DNA of 64,000 nt from Anaerolineae bacterium (GTDB taxonomy: Bacteria > Chloroflexota > Anaerolineae > 4572-78 > J111), in the NCBI GenBank assembly GCA_023151115.1, contig JAKLJP010000038.1, positions 1 through 64,000 on the forward strand, written 5' to 3'. Shown here piece by piece: positions 43,563-53,124 of the stretch. The notes beneath the pieces are model-generated. The model made no database searches and was not told the origin of the DNA. It saw only the letters and a list, made by a program, of their open reading frames with translations. Numbering within the stretch: position 1 is the first letter of the stretch; every line of letters begins with the position of its first letter. A program made the position numbers and the translations under genes.

Positions 43563-44750
43563 TTCCTCCAGCTTTTCCCGCAGCCAGCGGGCCACCTGCC
43601 GGTTAACTTGAGGCATTAGGGTTAAGGTAACGTGGCTGGCCCCCCTTACCTTCCACAACTCGGCCTGGGGCGCAGCCTGTCGCAGAGCTTCGCCCGCTGC
43701 CGGGGGCGCGATGGCGTCTCGTCCGCCGTGGACCAGCAGGATGGGCGTCTCCGGCAGGCAGGCAATATTGGCCAGCGGATTTAACAGGTCTATCACTTCG
43801 GCGGTGTTTTTGTGCCGGCTGACATAGCCGCCGGTAAACCAGCTCTGCCGCAACTGCTTGACCGACACCTCGCTAAACAGCGACAACACCGGCGCACGGT
43901 AGGCGTGCCACATTTCCCCATAATACATACTCCGGCTGTAACGCAGTTCAATCGGCGTTTCCAACGCAGCGAAGGCGTCAACATGTTCAAGGCTAGACCC
44001 TAAAGGTTTTTCAAAACCTTTAGGATCCATAATAGTAGATTGGGCCAAACTGGCTATCGCCATTGCGCTGCCCAGGCTAATGCCGACCAGTCCCACCCGT
44101 TCCACCCCCGGCTGCGCTCGCAGAAAACGCAGCGCCGCCGGAACTGCCGAAAGGCAGTCGGGGTAGGCCAGAGGCCGCTGGCGGTAATCGCCGTGGCCGG
44201 GCAGGTCAATGGTCAGCACGGTCAACCCTTCGGCCAACAAAGCTTTTACCAGCCGCCACTTGTAGGAGGTTTTGGTATCGCCGGCGCCGTGGACGACCAA
44301 GACGGCTGCCGTCGGGAGGGGTGGAGGGTTGGAAGGTTGGAAGGTTGGAAGGTTGGAAGGCTGGAAGGTTGGTTCTCGGTTGACTTCCCCTTCTTGCAAG
44401 GGAGGGCTGAGTAAGTAGCCCGGTATCAGGGAGTTGCCGTCGGGGATTTGCACCCGGCGGCAGCTTCCGTGAGCGGGGTGGGTGGCCTCAAAGAGACAGT
44501 CGGGGTGAGGCGGCGGATCAATAAAGGAGCCGGCCAGCAGCAGCAGCCCCAGGGTCAAGAGTCCGGCCAGGGGCGTCCACAGCAACACCCACCACGACTG
44601 GGGTAATAATGCCGCACCGGTTGCCAGCAGCAGCAGCCCCAAACCGTAACCCAGACCCCGCCTCGGCCCCACCAACGAAGCCGCTCGCCAGCCGAGATGG
44701 GTTGAAATAAGCTGGCCCAGACCCAGGGTAATTAACAAGACTGCAAACAT
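43554..44750 (-). CDS. alpha/beta hydrolase with membrane helices and a repeat insertion
   Basis: A 398-residue protein. Two or three N-terminal hydrophobic helices (residues 1-75) anchor it in the membrane. The hydrolase domain has the oxyanion segment VLVVHGAGDTKTSYKW, the nucleophile elbow GISLGSA and the catalytic His in GASHVTLTL. Between anchor and domain, about residues 115-145, lies an in-frame low-complexity piece (NREPTFQPSNLPTFQPSN) encoded by a GGAAGGTT tandem repeat. ATG 44750 has no strong RBS. Likely an esterase or lipase-like enzyme. Confidence 0.85.
   Translation of the reverse strand: MFAVLLITLGLGQLISTHLGWRAASLVGPRRGLGYGLGLLLLATGAALLPQSWWVLLWTPLAGLLTLGLLLLAGSFIDPPPHPDCLFEATHPAHGSCRRVQIPDGNSLIPGYLLSPPLQEGEVNREPTFQPSNLPTFQPSNPPPLPTAAVLVVHGAGDTKTSYKWRLVKALLAEGLTVLTIDLPGHGDYRQRPLAYPDCLSAVPAALRFLRAQPGVERVGLVGISLGSAMAIASLAQSTIMDPKGFEKPLGSSLEHVDAFAALETPIELRYSRSMYYGEMWHAYRAPVLSLFSEVSVKQLRQSWFTGGYVSRHKNTAEVIDLLNPLANIACLPETPILLVHGGRDAIAPPAAGEALRQAAPQAELWKVRGASHVTLTLMPQVNRQVARWLREKLEEGR
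44318..44396. repeat. GGAAGGTT tandem repeat inside the hydrolase gene
   Basis: About eight degenerate 8-bp units of GGTTGGAA occur and add an in-frame Pro/Ser/Thr/Phe/Gln-rich stretch. Confidence 0.75.
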
Positions 44751-44767
44751 AACAAGAATTTAGCCAA

Positions 44768-44846
44768 GTTCGTGATGCGTGATACGTGATGCGTAAGAAA
44801 TCTTGCCTGGAAATCATCACGCATTACGCATTACGTATCACGGGTT
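44768..44846. repeat. 7-mer hairpin GTGATGCGTGATACG
   Basis: GTGATGC/GTGATAC units at 44772-44793 pair with an ATCACGCATTACGCATTACGTATCAC-type arm at 44815-44842. Similar hairpins stand at 51255-51311 and 63772-63832. Confidence 0.75.
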
Positions 44847-45013
44847 TTGGATAATTATTTCTTGGAGTTACCTAAGTGATGTAAATCTCTGAACTCCCTA
44901 TAATCTTGCCCCAATTTCGGCAAGTTACAACTTTTGGTAGTCAGCTTACAACAATTAAGTACCATTGCCTGCTATCCTGTTTGTGGTTAGACTGTTATCT
45001 GAGGAAGCTAAAA

Positions 45014-46057
45014 ATGGAAGATCTATTTTGTGCCGCGCCGTTCTTCTGGATTCTTACTATTGGGGCCATAGTGGTCTTCGCGGTCATCTCACAACAAAAC
45101 CGGGAAAAGCAAAAAGCGGCCTGGCGGCGATTGGCGGCCGCTCATAAACTGGAGTTCGTTCCCAATGATAATTTTTTTAGCCGCGGCGGTTACGTCACCG
45201 GCAGCTACCGGGGCTACCCGCTCAAGCTGGAAACCATTGAGAAAAGCCATGGCAAAAGCAGCGTCACCTACACTCGGCTGGAGATATTTGCCCATCGCCG
45301 GCCGGCTGAACAACACACCATTTCCTTTGAAGAAGCGCTTGATCGTTTTGGCTTTCTCAGTTTGCCTTATGAGTTGCCTGGAAAGATCAAAGCTGAACCG
45401 GGCTGCGAACCGATTTATTACGAACAACAAGGCGTGATCCAAGATGTAAAATTTTTAGAGTCGCTTATCAACCTGTTATCCTCGCTGGCGGAAGCGTATC
45501 CGGTTGTTGTCGCCGGGGGCACGGAAGCATTACCAAAGCTGCATCCGGCCCTGGGGAGCGAGGTCTTAGGGGAAGTGGCCTCACGCCTTCTCCGTGATAT
45601 AATCGAAGAAAGCGCCCGGCGGCTGGCGCACCGCGCACCCTGGCTGTTATGCCCCACCTGTTTGACCCGTTTCGGCCCGCATACCTGGGAATTTTCCTGG
45701 TGGAGCAGCAGCACCTACTACGGCTGCCGCACCTGCCGCCAGAACCGGAAATATTTAGAGGGCAAAGTTATGGCCGTATTGGACAGTCAGATGGGGGCTG
45801 AACCCATTCAACGAGATCAGGAAATCCGGGTGAGTTGGTCGGCCCGGCGAGAGTTGTTTGATTTTGATGCGGTTGAGATCATTGAAGCAACCGACGAAGA
45901 TGTAGAACGCTTTGCCGTGCAGGTCGGCAATGATACCGACCCCACCCGTAAACCGCGTTACAAGGCGATGCAATGTGTGGTTTCGCCGGGCTGCGGGTTA
46001 TCGGAGAATACAATACGGATTTTAGAGCATACGTTTGGGCAGATAGAGGTTAACTAA
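45014..46057 (+). CDS. membrane-anchored hypothetical protein with a Cys-pair segment
   Basis: A 347-residue protein. Residues 5-27 are a transmembrane helix. Residues about 40-230 have no recognisable fold. Residues 210-250 contain CPTC and CRTC pairs (LCPTCLTRFGPHTWEFSW...YYGCRTCRQNRKY), a probable zinc ribbon. A beta-rich C-terminal part follows. GAGGAAG upstream supports ATG 45014. I do not recognise the family. Confidence 0.7.
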   Translation: MEDLFCAAPFFWILTIGAIVVFAVISQQNREKQKAAWRRLAAAHKLEFVPNDNFFSRGGYVTGSYRGYPLKLETIEKSHGKSSVTYTRLEIFAHRRPAEQHTISFEEALDRFGFLSLPYELPGKIKAEPGCEPIYYEQQGVIQDVKFLESLINLLSSLAEAYPVVVAGGTEALPKLHPALGSEVLGEVASRLLRDIIEESARRLAHRAPWLLCPTCLTRFGPHTWEFSWWSSSTYYGCRTCRQNRKYLEGKVMAVLDSQMGAEPIQRDQEIRVSWSARRELFDFDAVEIIEATDEDVERFAVQVGNDTDPTRKPRYKAMQCVVSPGCGLSENTIRILEHTFGQIEVN

Positions 46058-46065
46058 AAAGGGAG

Positions 46066-46190
46066 TTATGTAGTAACGACTTTAGTCGTTCTACATCACA
46101 TTCCCCCCAAAAAGCAACGACTGAAGTCGTTACTACGAGCTATTTTATATGAGGAGTGCAAAGGCTTAAGCCTTTGCACTCCTTTTAGAA
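46066..46190. repeat. two palindromes between convergent genes
   Basis: GTAGTAACGACTTTAGTCGTT pairs with AACGACTGAAGTCGTTACTAC (46070-46137). A second hairpin GGAGTGCAAAGGCTT/AAGCCTTTGCACTCC followed by TTTT (about 46151-46185) is a strong terminator candidate for both flanking genes. Confidence 0.75.
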
Positions 46191-46197
46191 ATCTTCT

Positions 46198-49100
46198 TTA
46201 CCCCGCCACGTGCCGGCTTAGCTCCTCCATCATCGGCAGATGGGTGAGCAGTTTCCCGGTGGCGCCGATGGTGCCTTTGGGCGCAACCTTCCAAAAGAGG
46301 GCCAGCCGGGTGGCCCAATTGTCCAAAACAGCCTGGCCGCGGGCGCTGCCGGTCAGGCGAACGTGGCGGGTAATCAAAAGTTTGAGCAGCGCCGCGTCCT
46401 GGTCGTTGGTAATGCGCACCAACTGCACCATATCCGGGTTGAGCCGCTGGCTCAGGTGATGCCCTTCGTCGAGCACAAAAGCCAATCCCCCGCTCATACC
46501 GGCCCCGAAGTTGTAGCCGGTGCGACCCAGCACCACCACCACCCCGCCGGTCATATATTCGCAGCCGTGGTCGCCCACGCCTTCAACCACGGCCACCGCG
46601 CCGCTGTTGCGCACGGCAAAGCGCTCGCCGGCCTGGCCGGCCACATACATGCTGCCGCCGGTCGCCCCATAAAGGACCGTATTGCCCATAATCACGTGGT
46701 CGGCAGCCACCAACTGCGACTTGAGCGAAGGCCGAACTACAAGCTGGCCACCGGCCATGCCCTTGCCCACATAATCATTGGCCTCGCCAATCAGGGTCAG
46801 GTGGACGCCCGGCGCATTAAACGCGCCAAAACTCTGGCCGGCGCTGCCCAAAAACGTGACTTGCACCGTCCCTTCCGGCAGCCCTCGCTCGCCGCAGCGC
46901 TGAGCAATCGCCCCAGCCAACGTAGCTCCTACGGCCCGATCGGTGCTATCAATGGGCAGGTTCAACTGCACCGGCTCGCCGGTTTCCAGGGCGGGTTGGG
47001 CCTGGCGGAGCAAGAGTTGGTTGAGGTCGCCCAGGGCTGTGATGGAGGGTTGGAAGGTTGGAGGGCTGGAGGTTGGAAGGTTGGGAAGTTCGTTCAGTTC
47101 TTCCATCCTTCCATTCTTCCATCCTTCCATTCTTACCAGCAGCGGCGACAAGTCCAGCGTATCGGCCATGGCGTTGCCGGTGGAGACTTGCCGCAGCAGT
47201 TCGGTTCGCCCAATCACCTCGTCCAGGCAGTGAAAGCCCAATTCGGCCAGAATCTCGCGGACTTCCTGGGCCACGTAGTGCAGATAGGCCATCACGTGTT
47301 CCGGCGTGCCGGCAAACTTGGCCCGCAGTTTGGGGTCTTGTGTGGCTACGCCCACAGGACAGGTGTTGCTGTGGCAGGCGCGGGCCAACAAACAGCCCTC
47401 GGCCACCAGAGCGACTGTGCCAAAGCTAAACTCATCCGCGCCCAAAATCGCGGCGATAACCACATCACGGCCCGTCTGCAAACCGCCGTCGGTACGCAGG
47501 CGGACTCGCTCGCGCAGGTTGTTCAAGACCAGGGTTTGGTGGGTTTCGGCCAGGCCCACTTCCCAGGGTAAGCCGACATTTTTGATACTGCTCCAGGCCG
47601 CCGCGCCCGTACCGCCGGCGTGCCCGGCGATATGCACCACGTCCGCGCCGCCTTTGACCACACCCGCCGCCACCGTACCCACCCCGGCTTCCGCCACCAG
47701 TTTCACCGAGACCTTTGCCGCCGGATTGATCTGTTTCAAATCATAGATAAGCTGGGCCAGGTCTTCAATACTGTAAATATCGTGATGCGGCGGCGGGGAA
47801 ATCAGCGTCGTGCCCGCAGTGGTATGGCGGATAGCAGCAATCTCGGCGGTTACTTTGCTGCCGGGCAGTTGGCCACCCTCGCCGGGCTTGGCCCCTTGCG
47901 CCATCTTAATTTGCAGCTCGTCCGACGACATCAAATAAGCCGGGCTAACCCCAAACCGGCCCGAAGCGACCTGCTTGATCCGGTCATTCTTTTCGGTGCC
48001 AAAACGCTCCTGGGCCGAGCCACCCTCGCCGCTGTTGCTCATCGCCCCCAGCCGGTTGAGAGCTACAGCCAGAGTTTCGTGGGCTTCGCTGCTCAACGCC
48101 CCGTGCGACATCGCTCCGGTGGAAAAACGAGCAAAAAGCGCCTCTAACGGCTCTACCTCGGCCAGATCGAGCCGGGGCCGGCCGGTCGAAACAAAATCGA
48201 ACATGTGGCGCGGGTCAATCGTCGGACGCTGGTGAACCAGTTCCACAAATTCTTTGTAGGCCCGGTAACCGGCGGCAAAGTTAGGACCAAGAAATGACCG
48301 GGGACCGGAGACCAGAGACCGGGCATGTCCATTCTCAGTAATCATATATCCAGTGGCGCTTCCATTGGCATAATGACAACCATTGACACCTGACACTTGA
48401 TACCTGACCCCTGACACCCTATCGTCTAACATCTGGCTACTGACTACTGATCTCTGATTACTGGCTCCTGACCCCTGGCTCCTGACCCCTGACCCCTGCT
48501 CACTGGCTTCTTTACCCAGCACCCCCTCCATCCGCACCGCCGTTTGCAAGGCTTTGACGATGGCCGGGTCGTAGGCGTGGATTTCGCCTTCGCGCTTGTA
48601 TTTGTAAAAGCCGGGACTTTGGATTTCGGGCCGCTGCGGGTCGGCAAAGCCGGCGCGATGCCAGCGCTGGACCTCGGCGGCAATCTCCGCCAGGCCAATC
48701 CCACCCAGGCGAGAGACCGTGCCGGTGAAAAATTCGTCAATCAGCGGCTGGCCCAGGCCGACTGCCTCAAAAATCTGCGCCCCGCAGTAGCTGTCTACAG
48801 TCGAGATGCCCATTTTGGACATAATTTTGAGCAGCCCGGCTTCCAGCGCCCGCACAAAATTGAGTTTAGCCTCGGCCACCTCCAGCTTGACTTTGCCCGC
48901 CGTCACCAAATCTTCCACCGAAGCCAGGGCCAGGTAAGGATTGACGGCGTTGGCCCCATAACCAATCAGGCAAGCGAGGTGATGGACTTCGCGCACCTCG
49001 CCGCTCTCGACCACCAAACTGACCTGCATGCGCTTGCCGCACCGCACCAGATGATGATGGACCGCCCCGACGGCTAACAGGCTGGGAATCGGCGCATACT

Positions 49101-51069
49101 GCTCGTTGATGCCTAAATCGCTCAGGATCAGGATGGTTTTGCCCGCGTCAATGGCGTCCTCGGCCATTTTGCCCAGCCGGTCGAGCGCCCGGCGCAGGCC
49201 GTCGGCGCGCTGAGCTACCGGATAGCGCATGGCGATAGTGTGGTGGGCAAAACGCGGGTCGCCCAGGCTCTTCAAAGCTACCAAATCGGCGTCGCTCAAC
49301 ACCGGGCTGGCCAGTTCGACCAGGTGAGCGTGTTTGGGGGTCTCCTCCAACAGATTGGGATGCGCCCCCAGGCGAATGGTCAGCGACATGACAAAGGTTT
49401 CGCGCAGCGGGTCAATCGGCGGATTGGTCACTTGAGCAAAACGCTGCTTGAAATAATGAAACAGCGGCCTGGCCCGCGGCGACATCACCGCCAGAGGTGT
49501 GTCATCGCCCATCGAGCCGGTCGGCTCTTTGCCCTCGTCGGCCATGGGCCGCACCAGTACAATCAGCTCTTCGTGGGTATAGCCAAAAGCGGCCTGCAAC
49601 CGCGCCAGCCATTGGTGAGTCGTATTGACTTTGGGCGGCAATGGTCGAGAGACCGCCGGCTCCAGCGAGAAGTAGGCCGGGCGGGTTTCGGTGGGCACGG
49701 GTTTGAGACCTTCGACCCACTCTCCGTAGGGCAGGCGGCGGGCCAACTCATTCTTAACTTGGTCGTTGGTCAAAAAAAGCTGCCGCTCCAAATCTACCAA
49801 AATCATGTGGCCGGGGCCGAGTTTGCCTTTGGTCACAATTGTCCCCTCGTCTACGGTCACAACGCCCGCTTCGGAGGTGGCAATGACCAGATCGGTGTTG
49901 GTGGTCAGATAACGCATGGGCCGCAGGCCGTTGCGGTCAAGGGTAGCGCCCACTCGCCGGCCATCACTAAAGACAACCGCCGCCGGCCCGTCCCACGGCT
50001 CCATCAGCGCGGCGTGGTAGCGATAGAAAGCCTGCCGGTCGGGGTCAAGGTCAACCAGGTTTTCCCAGGCTTCGGGGGCCAGCATGGCCATGCTGTGGTG
50101 GATGTCGCGCCCGGCGTGGACCAACAACTCCAGCACGTTATCCAGCATGGCCGAATCGCTGCCGGCGGGATCAATGACCGGCCGCAAATCGTCCAGGTGA
50201 CCGGCCCAAAACGGCGAGACCAGCATGGACTCTCTGGCCCGCATCCAGTTGACGTTGCCTTGAATGGTATTGATTTCGCCGTTGTGGGCGATCAAGCGGA
50301 AGGGCTGCGCCCGCTGCCAGTTGGAAGTGGTGTTGGTGCTGTAGCGAGTGTGCAGGGTCGCCAAAGCGGTTTCGTAAAGGGGATTGGCTAAATCCAGGTA
50401 AAAATCGGCCAGATAGGGCGAGAGCATCAAGCCTTTGTAAACCACCGCGCTGGCCGAAAGTGAAACCACGTAAAAATCAGCCAGGCCCGCCTGGCGCGCG
50501 GCGGCTTCGAGACGCTTGCGGGCCGTATACAAAAAACGCTCAAAAGCCGCGCCCCGCTCAATTTCCATCGGGCGAGGGATGATAATTTGTTTAATCTGGG
50601 GACAGGTTCGCTGTGCCGTCGGGCCGAGGGCGGCCGGGTTGACCGGCACAGAACGCCAGAGGATTTTCGATTTCCGATTTTCGATTTCCGATTTCCGATT
50701 TTCAGTTTCGAGTAGTTGGTTGAAAGTTGTTTCTACCAACTCTACAGCTTTTTCTGTCTCCAGTCCCCGGTCTCCAGTCTCCGGTCGTGGTAAGAAGAGC
50801 ATGCCCAGCGCATAATCGCCCGGTTGGAGCAGGTCGGCTATTTCAGCGGTCAGGAGGCGGTGCGGGATTTGGGTCATCACCCCTGCGCCGTCGCCGGAGA
50901 GACCGTCGGCGTCAATGCCGCTGCGATGTTTCATCGCGCCGACGGCTTGCAGGGCCATTTGCACAATATCATGACCGGCCCGGCCTGTGGTCCTAGCGAT
51001 AAAGCCTACCCCACAGGCGTCATGTTCAAATTCGGGGCGATATAAGGTTTGCGGGTGTGGGTTGGGCAT
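46198..51069 (-). CDS. gltB: glutamate synthase large subunit (copy 1), enlarged by repeat insertions
   Basis: GltB transfers the glutamine amide to 2-oxoglutarate. The 1623-residue length exceeds the usual ~1500. The N-terminal propeptide ends before Cys19 ([10 protein letters not shown]), the amidotransferase nucleophile. The synthase domain has FMN-binding segments, the cluster motif CHSNTCPVGVA, and a C-terminal beta-helix ([19 protein letters not shown]). Three low-complexity pieces not seen in copy 2 interrupt it: near residue 100 (ENRKSEIENRKSK), near 860-920 (GSGVRSQGSGASNQ) and near 1310-1340 (GWKNGRMEELNELP). All keep the frame and match tandem repeats in the DNA. AAGGGGGAAG upstream supports ATG 51069. 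Catalytic residues seem intact. Confidence 0.93.
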   Translation of the reverse strand: MPNPHPQTLYRPEFEHDACGVGFIARTTGRAGHDIVQMALQAVGAMKHRSGIDADGLSGDGAGVMTQIPHRLLTAEIADLLQPGDYALGMLFLPRPETGDRGLETEKAVELVETTFNQLLETENRKSEIENRKSKILWRSVPVNPAALGPTAQRTCPQIKQIIIPRPMEIERGAAFERFLYTARKRLEAAARQAGLADFYVVSLSASAVVYKGLMLSPYLADFYLDLANPLYETALATLHTRYSTNTTSNWQRAQPFRLIAHNGEINTIQGNVNWMRARESMLVSPFWAGHLDDLRPVIDPAGSDSAMLDNVLELLVHAGRDIHHSMAMLAPEAWENLVDLDPDRQAFYRYHAALMEPWDGPAAVVFSDGRRVGATLDRNGLRPMRYLTTNTDLVIATSEAGVVTVDEGTIVTKGKLGPGHMILVDLERQLFLTNDQVKNELARRLPYGEWVEGLKPVPTETRPAYFSLEPAVSRPLPPKVNTTHQWLARLQAAFGYTHEELIVLVRPMADEGKEPTGSMGDDTPLAVMSPRARPLFHYFKQRFAQVTNPPIDPLRETFVMSLTIRLGAHPNLLEETPKHAHLVELASPVLSDADLVALKSLGDPRFAHHTIAMRYPVAQRADGLRRALDRLGKMAEDAIDAGKTILILSDLGINEQYAPIPSLLAVGAVHHHLVRCGKRMQVSLVVESGEVREVHHLACLIGYGANAVNPYLALASVEDLVTAGKVKLEVAEAKLNFVRALEAGLLKIMSKMGISTVDSYCGAQIFEAVGLGQPLIDEFFTGTVSRLGGIGLAEIAAEVQRWHRAGFADPQRPEIQSPGFYKYKREGEIHAYDPAIVKALQTAVRMEGVLGKEASEQGSGVRSQGSGASNQRSVVSSQMLDDRVSGVRYQVSGVNGCHYANGSATGYMITENGHARSLVSGPRSFLGPNFAAGYRAYKEFVELVHQRPTIDPRHMFDFVSTGRPRLDLAEVEPLEALFARFSTGAMSHGALSSEAHETLAVALNRLGAMSNSGEGGSAQERFGTEKNDRIKQVASGRFGVSPAYLMSSDELQIKMAQGAKPGEGGQLPGSKVTAEIAAIRHTTAGTTLISPPPHHDIYSIEDLAQLIYDLKQINPAAKVSVKLVAEAGVGTVAAGVVKGGADVVHIAGHAGGTGAAAWSSIKNVGLPWEVGLAETHQTLVLNNLRERVRLRTDGGLQTGRDVVIAAILGADEFSFGTVALVAEGCLLARACHSNTCPVGVATQDPKLRAKFAGTPEHVMAYLHYVAQEVREILAELGFHCLDEVIGRTELLRQVSTGNAMADTLDLSPLLVRMEGWKNGRMEELNELPNLPTSSPPTFQPSITALGDLNQLLLRQAQPALETGEPVQLNLPIDSTDRAVGATLAGAIAQRCGERGLPEGTVQVTFLGSAGQSFGAFNAPGVHLTLIGEANDYVGKGMAGGQLVVRPSLKSQLVAADHVIMGNTVLYGATGGSMYVAGQAGERFAVRNSGAVAVVEGVGDHGCEYMTGGVVVVLGRTGYNFGAGMSGGLAFVLDEGHHLSQRLNPDMVQLVRITNDQDAALLKLLITRHVRLTGSARGQAVLDNWATRLALFWKVAPKGTIGATGKLLTHLPMMEELSRHVAG
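47042..47136. repeat. GGAAGGTT/TTCCATCC hairpin inside gltB copy 1
   Basis: A degenerate 8-bp tandem (GGTTGGAA) on the left faces CTTCCATCCTTCCATTCTTCC on the right. It inserts about 30 codons between two structural domains. Confidence 0.75.
48296..48505. repeat. CCTGACC tandem repeat inside gltB copy 1
   Basis: A run of CTGACCC/CTGACAC/CTGATCT units, about 7 bp each, encodes a Ser/Gly/Val/Gln-rich stretch of roughly 60 codons at the border of the central domain. Confidence 0.75.
50661..50790. repeat. GATTTCC tandem repeat inside gltB copy 1
   Basis: GATTTCC/GATTTTC 7-mers (50663-50704) and a CTCCAGTC/CTCCGGTC run (50757-50788) bracket the third inserted segment of about 40 codons in the amidotransferase domain. 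Confidence 0.75.
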
Positions 51070-51087
51070 CGCTTCCCCCTTTTTAGA

Positions 51088-51240
51088 TAGCAAAACACCC
51101 CGCGCCGGGCCACGTCGCGGCAGCACGGTTTGGGGTTTAATGGATAGTAAGCATGAAGTTGTGAGATTCTAATTGATTTTGGGGTTTATGTCATCACCCA
51201 AACGGGCCATTTTGGGGTAAACAGAGATTTTGTTTCGACA
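51088..51240 (-). promoter_or_regulatory. gltB leader element, copy 1
   Basis: On the minus strand a hairpin region ending GTGGCCCGGCGCGGGGTGTTTTG stands 21 bp before the RBS/ATG region of gltB copy 1. The same block, with similar upstream sequence, stands in front of copy 2 (58120-58240), which marks it as a candidate shared regulatory leader. Confidence 0.55.
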
Positions 51241-51254
51241 TAGAGGTACTGTTT

Positions 51255-51311
51255 GGTAGGTGATGCGTGATGCGTGATACGTGAGAATTTTTCACGCATC
51301 ACGCATCAGGT
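51255..51311. repeat. 7-mer hairpin between gltD and gltB
   Basis: GTGATGC GTGATGC GTGATAC units pair with TTCACGCATCACGCATCA. It probably ends gltD transcription or attenuates the downstream gltB. Confidence 0.75.
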
Positions 51312-51343
51312 TTTATCAATTGGCTGAAATAAAAATCTTGGCA

Positions 51344-52915
51344 TTAAGGTAAGTGGGTCTGCCCCATCAAATACCGGTCACACTCGCGGGCCGCGCCCCG
51401 TCCCTCGTTGATGGCCCAGACCACCAAGCTCTGGCCGCGGCGCATATCGCCGGCGGCAAAAACGCCGGGGATGTTGGTGGCGAACCGGCCGTATTCGGCT
51501 TTGGCGTTGCCGCGCTGGTCGCGCTCCACGCCCAGGGGGGCGAGGAGGGTATCTTCCGGCCCCAAAAAGCCCATCGCCAGCAGTACCAGTTGGGCCGGCC
51601 ACACTCTTTCGGCGCCGGCAATTTTTTGGGGCGAGGGCGGGCTGCCGTTATTGCCTTTAACCCACTCCACCTGCATGGCATGCACCTCTTTGACGCAGCC
51701 GTTCTCATCGCCCACAAAATGGGTGGGCGTGTAGAGATAGCGGCGCGGGTCAGCCCCGTACAAGGCTTTGGCCTCTTCCTGGCCGTAATCCAATTTGTAA
51801 ACTTTGGGCCACTCCGGCCAGGGGTTATCGGGCTGGCGCGCCAGCGGCGGCTGAGGCAAAATTTCGATTTGGGTGACGCTCCGGCAGCCCTGCCGCAGCG
51901 CTGTGCCCACACAGTCCGTGCCGGTATCCCCCCCGCCGATGACGATGACATCTTTGCCGGCAGCGGAAATGGGAGGCGAGGAAAGATGAGGCGAGGACTC
52001 GTGAGGCGAGGACGCGATGAATTTTTCTTCTCCTCGCCTCCTCGCCTCCTCGCCTCCTCGCGTCCCCTCCTCGCGCCCATCCAACAGACTCTTCGTGTTC
52101 CCGTGCAAAAACTCCATCGCAAAGTGAATCCCTTTGAGGTTGCGGCCCTCGATGGGCAGGTCACGAGGTTTGGTGGCCCCCCCGCACAGCACAACGGCGT
52201 CGAACTCTTGCAATAGTTTTTCGGCGGGGTAATCTTTGCCGACCTCGGTGTTGGTAATAAAGGTGATGCCTTCGGCGGCCATCAGGTCAACCCGGCGCTG
52301 GACAATCTGCTTATCCAGCTTCATATTGGGGATACCGTACATCAGCAAACCGCCGATGCGGTCGGCCCGCTCGAAGACCGTCACCCAATGGCCGGCGGTG
52401 TTGAGTTGGGCCGCGCAGGCCAGCCCCGATGGGCCGGAGCCGACCACGGCCACCTTTTTGCCGGTCCGTTTGGCCGGCGGGGCGGGGACCAGCCAGCCTT
52501 CTGCAAAGCCTTTGTCAATGATGGTACACTCGATGTTTTTGATCGTGACCGGCGGCTCGTGGATGCCCAAGGTGCAGGAGCCTTCACACGGCGCGGGGCA
52601 GACCCGCCCGGTAAATTCGGGGAAGTTGTTGGTTTTGAGCAAGCGGTCCAACGCCGGCCGCCACAGCCCGCGATAGACCAAATCGTTCCATTCCGGGATC
52701 AGGTTATTGATCGGGCAGCCGGAGGCCATGCCGCTCAACAGGGTACCGGTGTGGCAAAAGGGAATGCCGCAGTCCATGCAGCGCGCCCCCTGCTGCTGAA
52801 GTTTGCTCTCGGCCATGGGTAAGTGAAACTCCTGCCAATCCTTAATCCGCTCCAGCGGCGCGCGATCAGGCGGTAGTTCACGTTGATATTCCATAAATCC
52901 GGTAGGTTTAGCCAT
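51344..52915 (-). CDS. gltD: glutamate synthase small subunit with a repeat insertion
   Basis: GltD is the NAD(P)H-oxidising beta subunit that feeds electrons to GltB. The 523-residue protein has the N-terminal iron-sulphur segment ([14 protein letters not shown]-rich region, [10 protein letters not shown]), a first dinucleotide fold ([17 protein letters not shown]) and a second ([23 protein letters not shown]). Between them, about residues 280-320, lies an in-frame Glu/Arg/Ser-rich piece ([19 protein letters not shown]...[14 protein letters not shown]) encoded by a CTCCTCGC tandem repeat. GAGGAAAC precedes ATG 52915. It is flanked by a gltB copy on each side. Confidence 0.95.
   Translation of the reverse strand: MAKPTGFMEYQRELPPDRAPLERIKDWQEFHLPMAESKLQQQGARCMDCGIPFCHTGTLLSGMASGCPINNLIPEWNDLVYRGLWRPALDRLLKTNNFPEFTGRVCPAPCEGSCTLGIHEPPVTIKNIECTIIDKGFAEGWLVPAPPAKRTGKKVAVVGSGPSGLACAAQLNTAGHWVTVFERADRIGGLLMYGIPNMKLDKQIVQRRVDLMAAEGITFITNTEVGKDYPAEKLLQEFDAVVLCGGATKPRDLPIEGRNLKGIHFAMEFLHGNTKSLLDGREEGTRGGEEARRRGEEKFIASSPHESSPHLSSPPISAAGKDVIVIGGGDTGTDCVGTALRQGCRSVTQIEILPQPPLARQPDNPWPEWPKVYKLDYGQEEAKALYGADPRRYLYTPTHFVGDENGCVKEVHAMQVEWVKGNNGSPPSPQKIAGAERVWPAQLVLLAMGFLGPEDTLLAPLGVERDQRGNAKAEYGRFATNIPGVFAAGDMRRGQSLVVWAINEGRGAARECDRYLMGQTHLP
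51971..52077. repeat. CTCCTCGC / GAGGCGAG hairpin inside gltD
   Basis: GAGGCGAGGA units on the left pair with four perfect CTCCTCGC units on the right. The insertion adds about 36 codons without breaking the frame. Confidence 0.8.
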
Positions 52916-52924
52916 GTTTCCTCA

Positions 52925-53124
52925 TTTCGGTAGACGGGAGATTGAGCAGAGGAGCAGGGGGGCGGGGGTGCAGGGGAGAAAATTCACCCCTGCGCCCCTG
53001 CTCCTCCGTACCCCTGCTCAGGTCTGTCTATTTAGTACCTATCCAAAAACCTCCGTAGAGGAGGCATCCCTATGCATCCTCGGCTTGCATAGGGATGCAA
53101 GCCTACGGGTTTTCGGATAGGCTC
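52925..53124. repeat. GGAGCAGGGG and GCATCCCTATGCA hairpins between gltD and gltB copy 2
   Basis: AGCAGAGGAGCAGGGGGGCGGGGGTGCAGG (about 52943-52975) pairs with CCTGCGCCCCTGCTCCTCC. A second palindrome pairs CCTATCCAAAAACC/GGTTTTCGGATAGG around GGCATCCCTATGCATCC (53038-53130). Confidence 0.65.

Noticed and set aside
44318..44396. GGAAGGTT tandem considered as a CRISPR or phase-variation tract
   Set aside because: Units are degenerate and 8 bp long with no unique spacers. Gain or loss of single units would shift the frame, yet the gene is intact, so simple phase variation is possible but unsupported.
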